From NCBI GenBank assembly GCA_964458495.1, contig CAYWJB010000003.1, forward strand, positions 246,317 through 310,316: DNA of 64,000 nucleotides. Direction: 5' to 3'. Source of the stretch: JANWVO01 sp964458495. GTDB taxonomy: Bacteria; Acidobacteriota; Terriglobia; Bryobacterales; Bryobacteraceae. The stretch's first letter is position 1. Every line of letters starts with the position of its first letter. Under the pieces are notes generated by a model. The model was not told where the DNA came from, searched no databases, and was given only the letters and a program-made list of their open reading frames with translations. A program made the position numbers and the translations under genes. Positions 10,064 to 19,629 of the stretch are shown here, one piece after another.

Positions 10064-11673
10064 GATGTCGGGGGTTCCTCGATGACGTGATGGCGGCCGG
10101 CGGCCACGCCTGTCAGCCGCTGCCGGCCTCCTCCCGGCCATTCTATTTCAACCGAACGGATCCCGCTGTCGCGGCCCAGCCCGAAGTGCACCGCCAGGTC
10201 CGGGGCCGAACAGTAGCCCGATCCGGACTTGACCATGGCCCATTGCCGCCCCGACGCCGTCTCGATGCGCACGACCGCGCCGATGGCGCTGCGGTTCGAC
10301 CGCCGCCCGGCGAGCCGGAAACTCACCCAGCGGTGATCCTTCGGCGCCGCATCGTTTCTCAGGAGCACGGCCGGGCCGTGATTCGACGTCATGAGGATGT
10401 CGAGATCGCCGTCCTGGTCGAAGTCCGCCCACGCCGCACCCCGCGCCACCAGCGCCTTCTGCAGGTCCGGCCCCAGTTTTCCCGAAACGTCCTCGAACCG
10501 CCCCTTGCCCAGGTTGCGAAACAGCAGCGGCGGCTGCGGATAGGTCACCTTCGGCTGCACGCGGGCGATCTCCTCCTCGATGTGGCCGTTGGCGGCGAAC
10601 AGATCCAGCCAGCCGTCCAGGTCGAAGTCAAAGAAAAAGACACCAAACGCCAGCCGCAGCAGCGACGCGCGTCCCACGGCGGATCGCGGCGCCTCGTCGA
10701 CAAACAGCCCGTTGCCCTCGTTGCGGTACAGGCCCAGCATCTGGTTGGAAAAGTTGCCCACCAGCAGATGAGGCCGTCCGCTGCGGTCGTAGTCGCCGGC
10801 ATCCACGCCCATCGCCCCGCGCGCCACGCCGTCCTCGCCGAAAGCCACGCCCGCCGCCACGCCCTCTTCGGCGAAGCGGCCGTTTTTCAGGTTGCGGTAG
10901 AGCTTGTTCGGCTGCGTGTCATTGGCCACAAACAGGTCCGGCCAGCCGTCGCCGTTGTAGTCGAGCACCGTTACGCCGAGCGACTTCGACGACGGGTCGT
11001 ACAGCCCCGCCTTCCGGGTGGCATCCTCGAACCGCCCGTTTCCGAGGTTGCGGTAGAGCTTCGAGCTGACGCCGCGGTAGGACTCCGGCGTGCAGTAGCT
11101 TTTGTTCACGCCGTCCAGCGAGCAGAACAGGTCCCCTTGCGGCGACCACTGCACATAGTTGGCGACAAACAGATCCAGCCGCCCGTCCAGATCGTAGTCG
11201 AAGAAGGCCGCCGACGTGCCGAACGAGCTATTGGCGATTCCTGCCGCCGCGGTGACATCGCGGAAACGCATTCCTCCTTCGTTTCGCAGCAGGCGGTCCC
11301 CGCTGAGCGCCGTCAAATACAGGTCCGGGCGCCCGTCGTTGTCGTAGTCTCCCACCGCCACGCCCATCGGCCAGCGCGGCAGCCGCGGGATGCCGGAGGC
11401 GGCCGTCACGTTGCGGAACGTGCCGTCGCGCTGGTTCCGGTACAGCACAGGCTGCGGGTTCATCAGCAGAATGTCCGGCCAGCCGTCGCCATCGAGGTCC
11501 GCAAAGGCGCAGCCCGCGCCCATCGTCTCCGGCAGGTACTTGCGCCCGCTCTTCTGCGCGTCGTGGCGGAAAACAATCCCGGCCCGTTTTGTGACATCCG
11601 TGAACCGCCCCTCGGCCGCCAACAAGAGGGCCAGCGCCGGGGCCAGGAGCGCCGCAGCCGCCGGCCGCCTCAC
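10060..11673 (-). CDS. CRTAC1-like secreted FG-GAP/VCBS protein with ASPIC/UnbV domain
   Basis: This 537-residue protein has a signal peptide (about 1-20). Seven or so FG-GAP/VCBS repeats follow, each with a DxDxDGxxD-type calcium loop such as DLDGDGWPD, DYDNDGRPD and DYNGDGWPD. The C-terminus, about residues 440-525, is an ASPIC/UnbV domain ending in the typical VEIEWPGG strand. It should form a calcium-stabilised extracytoplasmic beta-propeller. The start is GTG, overlapping the cytochrome stop as GTGA. A companion protein with the same domains is encoded at 17322-14116. Ligand and role are unknown. Confidence 0.92.
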   Translation of the reverse strand: MRRPAAAALLAPALALLLAAEGRFTDVTKRAGIVFRHDAQKSGRKYLPETMGAGCAFADLDGDGWPDILLMNPQPVLYRNQRDGTFRNVTAASGIPRLPRWPMGVAVGDYDNDGRPDLYLTALSGDRLLRNEGGMRFRDVTAAAGIANSSFGTSAAFFDYDLDGRLDLFVANYVQWSPQGDLFCSLDGVNKSYCTPESYRGVSSKLYRNLGNGRFEDATRKAGLYDPSSKSLGVTVLDYNGDGWPDLFVANDTQPNKLYRNLKNGRFAEEGVAAGVAFGEDGVARGAMGVDAGDYDRSGRPHLLVGNFSNQMLGLYRNEGNGLFVDEAPRSAVGRASLLRLAFGVFFFDFDLDGWLDLFAANGHIEEEIARVQPKVTYPQPPLLFRNLGKGRFEDVSGKLGPDLQKALVARGAAWADFDQDGDLDILMTSNHGPAVLLRNDAAPKDHRWVSFRLAGRRSNRSAIGAVVRIETASGRQWAMVKSGSGYCSAPDLAVHFGLGRDSGIRSVEIEWPGGGRQRLTGVAAGRHHVIEEPPTS

Positions 11674-14069
11674 CGCCCGCCCCCCGGAAGCGGCGCCGTT
11701 TCGTGCTCGTGGATCTGCTGCCTCTCGTTGTTGTCTTCCGCGCTCAGCATCCTGGCCTTCGCAGTCAAGGCCTGCGCGGACTCATCCGCCTTGAAACGCC
11801 GGAACAGCCGCTCGTGCCGGCGCGCGTTCTCCTCGTCGCCCAGCCCCCGGTAAGCCAGCATCAAATTGTAGTGCGCCTGCACGTCCTCCGAGTCCACCTC
11901 GAGCGCCTTGCGCAGCGCCGCCACGGCGCCGCGGAAATCGCGCATCAAAAACAGAATGCGCCCGATCTGGTTTTGCACCACGCGGTCGCGAGGATACCGC
12001 CTCTCCACCTCCCGCAGGGATGCCAAGGCCGGATCGTAGTCGCCTTCCGCCTTCTCCGCCATCGCCTTGAAGAACCACACGCGCCCGAGCGAGGCGTCCA
12101 GCTTCAGGGCTTTTTCCACAAACAGCTTCGCGCGGTCGATCTCGCCCTCCTGGATCAGCGCCCGCGCCACGTTCAGCCACCCGTCGGCGTACTCCGGCCG
12201 CGCCTGGGTCACGCGCAGGAAGCCGAACTCGGCGGCCTTCAGGTCTCCTTGCAGCAGGCTGCCGATGCCCCAGTCGTTCCACCGTTCCCAGCTCGCGCGC
12301 TCCGCCGAATACCGCCATTCGGTCTTCGCCCCTCGCGGCGCCACCGGCAGCGAGACGCGCGCCTGCGCCAGCGTCACAATGGGCACTTCAGGAACCCGCG
12401 CATCCGGGGCGCGCTCATACTCCCGCGAGTCCGAGTGCAAGCTCACGCGCCGCGCCTCCTGGTCCGCCTTCGGGCGCAATGCGTAGGAGAACTCCGTGTA
12501 GTATTTCGAGAACTTCCGGTAATTCAGGCGCGCATGGAAGGTCACCGGCCCGCGCACGTCTCCGGGGATTTTCACACGGTAATGCGCGGTGTCTGCCGCA
12601 CCGGGCGGGATCAGGCGCACATACAGCACGCTGCGCGCCTGCCAGGCATTGCGTTTGTTGATCGGGTTGCCCTCGCCGTCGAGCATGTATGAACGGTAGA
12701 AGTGTGCTCCCCGGTCGATGCTGCCGTCCTCATCCACACGCCCGGAGTGGAAAAACGCCTTGCCCCCGGCGTCGCGCCCCTCCAGCTCCAGCCAGACGTC
12801 GAAGGCGTCCACCGTGCCGCCGGGGAAAAAGTGTCCGATCTTACGCGTGCGAACCACCACGTCCAGCCGGACCGTGGCGCCCGGTTCCAGCTGCGGCTGC
12901 GCTTCATCCAGCGGCGCCGCGATGCGGGAAATCTCGCGCAACAGAAACGAACCGCCGGCGCGCTCGGCCTCCTCGCCCACCGCGAACGTGGTCATCAACT
13001 GCGGCTCGGCCGCTCCCCGCCGCACCATCTCCGCGCCGTGCCCCGCATCGGCGGGGCTCGCGGCAAAGATGTCCACCGTGATGAACCCGGATTGCAGAAA
13101 TCCCTTCACCGCGGCCATCTGCCGCGTGTCTCCGTTCGCCGCCGGCACCGCCGTGTTCGCCGCCGCAAAGCGGTGGTCGTGCGCCATGCCATTGCGCGCC
13201 GCCGGATCGCGCGACGGAAACAGCGGCATATGGCAATCGGCGCATCCCATCGGCTTTTCGGGGTAGTAAAAGCTGCGCGCGCCCTGCCCGCTCACTCCCG
13301 AAGCTTGCCAGTTGTCGTATTCGTTGAAGCCGCGCAGCCAGCGGTAATGGTTCACCGGCTCGTCCAGATGCACCTTGTGGCAAGCCGAGCAGAACTCCGG
13401 GGTCCTCATGAACGGCTTCATGAAGGTGCGCGAGTGCGGCGACGGCTCCACTTTCACGAACAGGTCGTGCGCGTTGCGCAGTACCGGGTTCCGGCTGCCC
13501 GCCACCGCGTGCAGCTTCGGATATTCGATCGTGAAGCCGCCGTTGCCTGCGGTGGAATCCACGTGCACAATCGAGTGGCAGCTGACGCATCCCAGCCCCG
13601 CATGCGCCTCGGGTTTGTCCATCTGTTCCGCCACGGGCTTCTCGAACATGCCGGAGAAGAGCATGGCGTGATCGTGGCAGCCCGCGCACCACTTCGACCC
13701 CTGTGTTCCGCTGATCTCCTGCATGTGCTCGATCGATCGCGCATAGAAGCGGTTGTTGAAGCTCGACCAGCGGTGCATGGAGGAATCCCACTGGCTGTAG
13801 ATCTCCTCGTGGCACTCGCCGCAACGCTTCGAATCGAGAAAATAGGAGGATTCGATCAGCCCGCCCGTGGAGGTCTTCGCCGCCGAGGGCCAGAACGGGC
13901 TCTTTGGCCCGCCGCCCTCCTCTTCCATGGAGAGCGGGACCAGCGCCGGGTTGCGGATCTCCTTCTCGCCTCTCGGCCACGCGACGCGCAGCGAGAGCGG
14001 AAACAGCACGATGGCGGCAGCGGCCGCCACGGTCCAACGGACCCAGCCTCGGGACAACGCTCGCTTCAT
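11670..14069 (-). CDS. Pentaheme c-type cytochrome with C-terminal TPRs
   Basis: This 799-residue protein begins with a membrane segment (about residues 12-30). Five CxxCH heme sites follow: CGECH 83-87, CAGCH 128-132, CVSCH 161-165, CSACH 227-231 and CADCH 276-280, in a cytochrome c554-like arrangement. A beta-rich middle region follows and TPR repeats fill roughly the last 170 residues. It is probably an inner-membrane-anchored periplasmic electron carrier. The chosen ATG has a GGGAAAG site upstream. A longer frame reaching back to 14228 would overlap the preceding gene and lacks the signal segment at its N-terminus. The redox partner is unknown. Confidence 0.88.
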   Translation of the reverse strand: MKRALSRGWVRWTVAAAAAIVLFPLSLRVAWPRGEKEIRNPALVPLSMEEEGGGPKSPFWPSAAKTSTGGLIESSYFLDSKRCGECHEEIYSQWDSSMHRWSSFNNRFYARSIEHMQEISGTQGSKWCAGCHDHAMLFSGMFEKPVAEQMDKPEAHAGLGCVSCHSIVHVDSTAGNGGFTIEYPKLHAVAGSRNPVLRNAHDLFVKVEPSPHSRTFMKPFMRTPEFCSACHKVHLDEPVNHYRWLRGFNEYDNWQASGVSGQGARSFYYPEKPMGCADCHMPLFPSRDPAARNGMAHDHRFAAANTAVPAANGDTRQMAAVKGFLQSGFITVDIFAASPADAGHGAEMVRRGAAEPQLMTTFAVGEEAERAGGSFLLREISRIAAPLDEAQPQLEPGATVRLDVVVRTRKIGHFFPGGTVDAFDVWLELEGRDAGGKAFFHSGRVDEDGSIDRGAHFYRSYMLDGEGNPINKRNAWQARSVLYVRLIPPGAADTAHYRVKIPGDVRGPVTFHARLNYRKFSKYYTEFSYALRPKADQEARRVSLHSDSREYERAPDARVPEVPIVTLAQARVSLPVAPRGAKTEWRYSAERASWERWNDWGIGSLLQGDLKAAEFGFLRVTQARPEYADGWLNVARALIQEGEIDRAKLFVEKALKLDASLGRVWFFKAMAEKAEGDYDPALASLREVERRYPRDRVVQNQIGRILFLMRDFRGAVAALRKALEVDSEDVQAHYNLMLAYRGLGDEENARRHERLFRRFKADESAQALTAKARMLSAEDNNERQQIHEHETAPLPGGGR

Positions 14070-14115
14070 CTTTCCCAGAACTCCGGACTGCCCGGTATTG
14101 CCCGGTGACAGAGCT

Positions 14116-17100
14116 TCAGCGCAGCGCGCGCAGCACGCGCATCGCCGGCCGAGTGTTGTACTTCCCGATCCACCGCCGGTGTTCCGGGGTGGAAGGGAAC
14201 GCTTCGTTCCTGCCGTACGGGTAGCCACTCATGCCGTGGAAAGGCAGCGGCTCCACCGTCTGTGAATACGCAGTGTTGGCATCGCGGTCCTTGGCCCAGC
14301 CATCCACCTTCAGCAGCCAGTCCCTGCGCCAGCCGGCGGGCAGCGGCGGCAGCGGGCGCGCGTCGAACTCCAGCGCCAGCTCGTCGCCGGACCCCAGGAT
14401 CACCATCCGGTCGTCGATGGCCCCGGTCAGCTCCAGCACGTCGCCGTAACGCGTGTAGCGCCCGGGCGTCGGGTTCCAGGGCGCCCGCAGCGACACCGGC
14501 TCATAAAAGAACTGCTCCGGCTGGCGCCGCAGCGGATGCACGATGTTCTTCGAGAAGCCCCGGAAACGCAGGTCCGCCGCCAGCGCCCGCGCATGACTCA
14601 GCCGCACCGGCGGCGCTGAAGAGTCCTCGATCAGGAACGCCTCGTCCCAATAGAGCGCCAGGTTGGTGACGATCCGCAGCTCGCGCGATGCGCCGGGGAA
14701 TTTTCCCGTCAGATCCACGGCGATCGTCTTGGGCTTGCCTGCGGGCATGCCCATGTCTTCGAGAACCGTCACCCACTCGCCCCGCTTGTTCTTCGCCTCC
14801 AGCCTCGGAGGCAACAGCCCCTCGGGCGTCGATTGGGCCTGCTGCAGGAACGTCGATCCGTCGGCCCAGTCCACCCAGCCGTTCAGCACCAGCACGGCGC
14901 GGTTCTTTGCCGCAGCGCGCCCGAAATCCAGCTCGATCGAGTGCTTCTGCGCCACGCCGCGGAAGTCGCGCTCGTAACTGTCCACGTAGCGCCGGTCGCG
15001 CCGCAGCAGGCGCTCAGTTACATCGCCGCGCCCGTTGAGGGTCGCGCGCGAGGGATACACCCGCCGCGTGCCGCCGAAAAGACGGAACTCCGGGTATGGC
15101 GGCGACTTCCACTTGTCATTGGTGAAGATCTCAACCTCCTCCGGATGATCCACCGCGATCAGCTCGATCTGATCGAGATAACTCACCTCCGCCAGCTCTT
15201 CCGTGATCCGCACCGCCAGCCTTCCACCGCGCGGCTGAAGGCGCGCGCCGTCGATCCAGACATACTCGTCGTGGTCCACCGGGAAGTACTGCCCGTCGCC
15301 CGCCGAAGCGCCCAGCGGCGCCACGCCGAGCACATCGGTGATGTACTCGAAGCCCCGGCCGTTCCACGTCCAGATCATCGGACACGAACCGGACAGGCGC
15401 TGGGCCTCCTGGTACTTCATCGATGCCCCGGCCTTCTGCTTCACCTCGTTCTGGATAAGGCCGTTGGGCCAGGTGATGCGAACCGTATCGATGTCAGCCG
15501 CATCCCGCACGCCGAACAGCAGCGGCACGCCGCGGTAGAGCTGCTTCTGATAGAACGGCCCCGCCTTGACCTCCACCTCGGAGTTGAAAGCGAGCTTGAG
15601 ATTCTTGACGCCCGTGATCTGCACGCGCACCCAGCGGTGCGGCGTCTGTGTCTGGTTGCGCAGCAGCATCAGGCGCCCGGCGGCATCCGCCACTGCAAGG
15701 TCCGCGCGCCCGTCGCCGTCGAAGTCGGCTGCGGCGGAAGCGGTGACTCCCTCGGGTAGCCCTTCCGCGCGCCGCGGCGCCTCCAGCTTGCCCCTCCCCG
15801 CATTGCGCCACACTGCCCCCGGCGAGATCACGTCCAGCACGCCGCGGTTTTCGAGATCCGCCAGCGCTGCCGCGCCCGGGGGGCTCCAGTCGATCGCCTC
15901 CAGCCGCGCCCCGCGGTTCAGCGCCGCCCCGCCTTGCCACGCCAGATCAAACGCTGAGTCGTTGTCGAGGTCCGCCACCGTCAGCCCGCGCGCCCCAGCC
16001 GGCACAGCCGGCATCTCCGCCGCATCGAAGAATCCGCCCAGACGGTCCCGGTACAGCATCGCGCCGCGCCCCTCGTAGCTCACGATCAGGTCGTGCGACT
16101 TCGTGTCGGGGATCATCCGCGTCACCACCGCTTCCAGCGCCTTTCCCTGCACGAACGGAATGTCTCCCGTCCGGTCGGCGAAGCCCTGCGGCAACTGGTT
16201 GCGCAGCAGGACCGTCTTCTCCCCCAGCAGGAGAAGGTCCTGGTCGTAGTCGTGATCATAGTCCACCCACACGGCAGACTCGAACCGGCCTTGCGGCAGC
16301 GCGATCTTCGCCGGCTCGAACCCCTTCGGAGTGTTGTGCAGAATGACCGGCCCTTGCGCCGTCAGCACGCACAGGTCCGGGCGGCCGTCGTTGTCAAAGT
16401 CGCCCGCCGCTGCGCCGAAGACGCTTTTCAATTGCTCGAACGCCGGCTGCTCGGACGCCTGCACGCCGCGCCGGAACAGCTGCAGTCCGGCGGAAGAAAC
16501 CACCAGCAGGTCCGCCTGCCCGCTGCCGTCGAAATCGATCACCAGAAGCTGCGGGTTCGCGCCCGTCTTGCCGGGGAGCGCTTCGGACGCGAACCGGACC
16601 TCGGCGGGCGGAGCGGCCGCGGGCGCCGCCTGGATGGCCTCGTAGATTTCGGAATAGAGGCTCCATTCCACGTCTTCGTTGCCCGTGCCGGCCTCCTCGT
16701 GGCGCCGTTTCAAATCCTGGAATTTTGCCAGTTTTTCTCTCGCCTTTTCCTGGTCTCCGCGCTGCCGGTAATAGTTAAACAGCTGGAAATGAGGCGCGGC
16801 GAAATTCGGATCGAGCTTCGCTGCGAGCTCGAACTTCGCATTGGCGTCGTCGATGCGCCCCTCGGCTTTGTACAACACTCCAAGGTTGTAATGCGTGATC
16901 GGCTCTTCGGGGACGAGCCGCGCCATCCTTTCCAGCTGCTGGATCGCCTTCAGCGGCTCGCCCATTCGCTTGTACTCGATCCCGAGGTTGAACCAGGTGT
17001 GAGGAATGGAAGGGTCTTTCTTCTGGACCTCTTCGAGGATATGCACGCCTTCGGCCACTTTGCCCGCCCGCAAGAGCGCAAGTCCGTAATTCAGCCGGTC

Positions 17101-17322
17101 GACCACGGATTCCGGGTTCATTTCGACCACAAGACGGAATTGCTCCACCGCCTCGTTTTGCGTCGTCGGATTCTCGTAATAGGCCTTGCCCAGCGTGCGG
17201 AGCCGTTGCAGGCGCTCTTCGCGCTGCTCCGTGCCGGGCTGCCCGAAGCCCGCAATGACGAACGCAAGAAAGGCGCATGACACCGCACCCGCGGCAAGAC
17301 CCCGGAGTTTCATCTTGACCAT
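14116..17322 (-). CDS. Large secreted TPR / FG-GAP / ASPIC-UnbV protein
   Basis: This 1068-residue protein has a signal peptide (about 1-28). TPR repeats occupy about 30-215 (for example ITHYNLGVLYKAEGRIDDA). FG-GAP repeats with DxDxxG loops (IDFDGSGQADLL, DFDNDGRPDL, DFDGDGRADL) fill about 245-560, and an ASPIC/UnbV-like segment lies near 570-620. About 430 further residues of beta-rich sequence have no domain I recognise. It heads the operon with the pentaheme cytochrome and a second ASPIC protein. A second ATG at 17313 is a possible start. It is probably a cell-surface or periplasmic scaffold. Confidence 0.85.
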   Translation of the reverse strand: MVKMKLRGLAAGAVSCAFLAFVIAGFGQPGTEQREERLQRLRTLGKAYYENPTTQNEAVEQFRLVVEMNPESVVDRLNYGLALLRAGKVAEGVHILEEVQKKDPSIPHTWFNLGIEYKRMGEPLKAIQQLERMARLVPEEPITHYNLGVLYKAEGRIDDANAKFELAAKLDPNFAAPHFQLFNYYRQRGDQEKAREKLAKFQDLKRRHEEAGTGNEDVEWSLYSEIYEAIQAAPAAAPPAEVRFASEALPGKTGANPQLLVIDFDGSGQADLLVVSSAGLQLFRRGVQASEQPAFEQLKSVFGAAAGDFDNDGRPDLCVLTAQGPVILHNTPKGFEPAKIALPQGRFESAVWVDYDHDYDQDLLLLGEKTVLLRNQLPQGFADRTGDIPFVQGKALEAVVTRMIPDTKSHDLIVSYEGRGAMLYRDRLGGFFDAAEMPAVPAGARGLTVADLDNDSAFDLAWQGGAALNRGARLEAIDWSPPGAAALADLENRGVLDVISPGAVWRNAGRGKLEAPRRAEGLPEGVTASAAADFDGDGRADLAVADAAGRLMLLRNQTQTPHRWVRVQITGVKNLKLAFNSEVEVKAGPFYQKQLYRGVPLLFGVRDAADIDTVRITWPNGLIQNEVKQKAGASMKYQEAQRLSGSCPMIWTWNGRGFEYITDVLGVAPLGASAGDGQYFPVDHDEYVWIDGARLQPRGGRLAVRITEELAEVSYLDQIELIAVDHPEEVEIFTNDKWKSPPYPEFRLFGGTRRVYPSRATLNGRGDVTERLLRRDRRYVDSYERDFRGVAQKHSIELDFGRAAAKNRAVLVLNGWVDWADGSTFLQQAQSTPEGLLPPRLEAKNKRGEWVTVLEDMGMPAGKPKTIAVDLTGKFPGASRELRIVTNLALYWDEAFLIEDSSAPPVRLSHARALAADLRFRGFSKNIVHPLRRQPEQFFYEPVSLRAPWNPTPGRYTRYGDVLELTGAIDDRMVILGSGDELALEFDARPLPPLPAGWRRDWLLKVDGWAKDRDANTAYSQTVEPLPFHGMSGYPYGRNEAFPSTPEHRRWIGKYNTRPAMRVLRALR

Positions 17323-17387
17323 TTCGTCATAGGTGCGGCGGGTCCGTCAATAACACAAACCTATTACGGGGCCATGGGCCGGGCTTG

Positions 17388-17416
17388 TTGACGCTGCCCC
17401 GGAGGTTCACAATAAA
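17388..17416 (+). promoter_or_regulatory. Weak candidate promoter of the dynamin-like gene
   Basis: A TTGACG (17388-17393) and an AATAAA (17411-17416) are separated by 17 nt in the 222-nt divergent gap between the 17322 and 17545 genes. The -35 is good and the -10 is poor. No other regulatory structure is apparent in this gap. Confidence 0.35.
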
Positions 17417-17544
17417 AGGGCAGGCGTTGGAGTTCGCCGTCAACCGCCCGCTGGCCGGGCAGATGACTCCTGTTCCGCGGCACGGCAGCCGGAGCTGCCG
17501 TGGATCCGCCAGAGGCCAGGTGAAGCGGAAAGGAGACACGTGCG

Positions 17545-19629
17545 ATGGCGGCGCCGGCATCCTTCAATGAAGCCCAGAAACGGCGGATTGTGGCCAACGC
17601 CGAGTATGCTGACAAGCTGCTCGCCGACATCGAGAATATTCTGGCCGGAGCAGAGGCGGGGCGGTTGTTCCGGCGGTACCACCCGGATCTGACGCCCGCG
17701 CAGTCGCGGCTGGTGCGCTCTTCGATCACGCAGTTCCGGCGGCAACTCGGGCGCTTTCTGCAGGCGGCGGCCGTCGACGGCGAGAGCCGGCGTCCGCGCT
17801 TCGGCGCCCTGCACTCGATCCTTGTCACTCTGGCGTTTGTGCGCATCGCCGTGCAGGAAATGGCACCCGAGCATTTGCGGGGTTACGGAGGGCTGGAGCC
17901 GGATGCGGAGGCCGCGCTGCGGGGCGTCACCAATCAGCTTGAGTCGATGATCGCCATGCTCGAGGCCGAGCTCCGCAGCGGAATGGGAGCGGACCTCGAG
18001 GACCGTCTGGCGCGGGGGCCGGAGGGCGGCGGCATCGCCGCCCTGCTGCGGACGCTGGAGCGCATCATCCGGGAGGAGGACCTGACGGAGTTCCGGCCGT
18101 CGATGCTGCGGCTGGTGGAGAAGCTGGAATCGCCTTCCTTTGAGCTGGCCGTGTTCGGGCGCGTCAGCAGTGGCAAGTCGTCGTTGTTGAACCGCCTGCT
18201 GGGCTCGGGAGTGCTGCCGGTCGGGGTGACGCCGGTGACGGCCGTCCCGGTGCGGATTCTTTACGGCGAAACGGCCGAGCTGACTGTGCACTTCGCCGGC
18301 GGCCGCGTGGAGCGTCTTCCGGTGGAGCAGTTGCCGGTGTTCGCCACCGAAGAGCAGAACCCGGCCAACCAGCGCCAAGTGTTGAGGCTGATCGTGCGGT
18401 TGCCGAGCCCGGTCCTGGAGGACGGCCTGGTGTTCGTGGACACGCCCGGCCTGGGTTCGCTGGCAACGACCGGAGCTGCCGAGACGCTGTCCTACCTGCC
18501 GTGGTGCGACCTCGGGCTGGTGCTGGTGAGCGCCGTGACGCCGCTCAATGAAGAGGACCTGGCCACCGTGGATCTGCTGGTTCGCGCCAGCACGCCGGCC
18601 ATGGTGCTGCTGAGCAAAGCGGATCTGCTCAATGGGCACGATCTCGACCGTGCGATGCGGTACACCTCTTCGGCCTTGCGGCGAGAACTCGGGGTGGAAC
18701 TGCCCGTCGCGGCAGTGAGCGTCGAGGAGAAGCATGCAAGCCTGCTCGAGGAATGGAAGCGGCACAGCCTGCAGCCGGTGCTCGAACGCCACAGAGAACT
18801 GGCCGGCGAGTCCCTGCGGCGGAAGGCCCACGCTTTGCGCGAATCGGTGGCGGCGGCGCTGCGGGGGTGCCTGGAAGGCGCCGGAGGCAGGATTCCGCGC
18901 TCCGAACTCGAGAGGACGGAAGATATGCTGCGGCGCGTGGCGGCCGGGCTGGAAGCGGCGAGGCGGGACGGCCTGGACGTTCTGGACAGACTGCGGGGGC
19001 GGGGGGAGGAATTGCAGCGGCTGGCTCTGGAGCAGATCCTCGGCAGCCGGCTCTCGGGCAACAGTGAGGCCTGCGGGGAGGCCCTGCACAAGGCAGCCGT
19101 CCAGATCTGCAATGCCGCGGCGGAGGAGATCCGCCATCAGTTGAAGCAGCTCTGCGAAGTCCTCTCCGCAGCGCTTGTGGAGGCGCGCCACGTGATGCGG
19201 CCGGGCGCGCAGCCCGAAGGGCAAGAGTTTTCCTGCGAGGAGATCCGCGGGGTGCCCGTGCCCGCGCTGGAGCTTTTGCCGCGCTCGGTGAGAATGCCGG
19301 CGGCGGCCGGACTGCCGTGGGCGGGGCGGTGGTTTGCGGCGGCGGCGCTGGAAAGGCAGGCAGGCGGAGCACTGTGGCGCGTGCTGGAAACGTATGCAAG
19401 AAGCCTCGAATCGTGGTTGCTCCGGCAACTGGAACTGCTCCAGCAACGGTTCGACGCGGAAGCGGGGGTGTTCCGGGCCGAGATCGCGCGGGTGCTTTCT
19501 GCGGGCGAAGCAGAGACGGGCCGTCAGGCGCGTCTCGAGCAATGGCTTCAGGAACTGGAGCGGGCCGGCGAAACGGAAGCGGCGCAGCCGCCTCAGGCCG
19601 GCGGGGAAACGCTCACGCCAACTGCGTGA
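17545..19629 (+). CDS. Dynamin-like GTPase
   Basis: This 694-residue protein carries a complete G domain: P-loop GRVSSGKS at 205-212, switch threonines in VTPVTAV (229-235), DTPG at 299-302 and SKAD at 357-360. About 195 helical residues precede it and about 330 mostly helical residues follow, giving the dynamin/mitofusin-like layout. A short hydrophobic patch near 590-610 could be a membrane paddle; there is no clear transmembrane helix. AAGGAG lies before the ATG. It is a single-gene unit whose last 17 nt overlap the convergent ATPase gene. Membrane remodelling is a family-based expectation only. Confidence 0.88.
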   Translation: MAAPASFNEAQKRRIVANAEYADKLLADIENILAGAEAGRLFRRYHPDLTPAQSRLVRSSITQFRRQLGRFLQAAAVDGESRRPRFGALHSILVTLAFVRIAVQEMAPEHLRGYGGLEPDAEAALRGVTNQLESMIAMLEAELRSGMGADLEDRLARGPEGGGIAALLRTLERIIREEDLTEFRPSMLRLVEKLESPSFELAVFGRVSSGKSSLLNRLLGSGVLPVGVTPVTAVPVRILYGETAELTVHFAGGRVERLPVEQLPVFATEEQNPANQRQVLRLIVRLPSPVLEDGLVFVDTPGLGSLATTGAAETLSYLPWCDLGLVLVSAVTPLNEEDLATVDLLVRASTPAMVLLSKADLLNGHDLDRAMRYTSSALRRELGVELPVAAVSVEEKHASLLEEWKRHSLQPVLERHRELAGESLRRKAHALRESVAAALRGCLEGAGGRIPRSELERTEDMLRRVAAGLEAARRDGLDVLDRLRGRGEELQRLALEQILGSRLSGNSEACGEALHKAAVQICNAAAEEIRHQLKQLCEVLSAALVEARHVMRPGAQPEGQEFSCEEIRGVPVPALELLPRSVRMPAAAGLPWAGRWFAAAALERQAGGALWRVLETYARSLESWLLRQLELLQQRFDAEAGVFRAEIARVLSAGEAETGRQARLEQWLQELERAGETEAAQPPQAGGETLTPTA

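Noticed and set aside
14070..14228. Longer N-terminus for the pentaheme cytochrome
   Set aside because: It would overlap the upstream gene by 113 nt and place the membrane segment in the interior; the ATG at 14069 has a GGGAAAG site.
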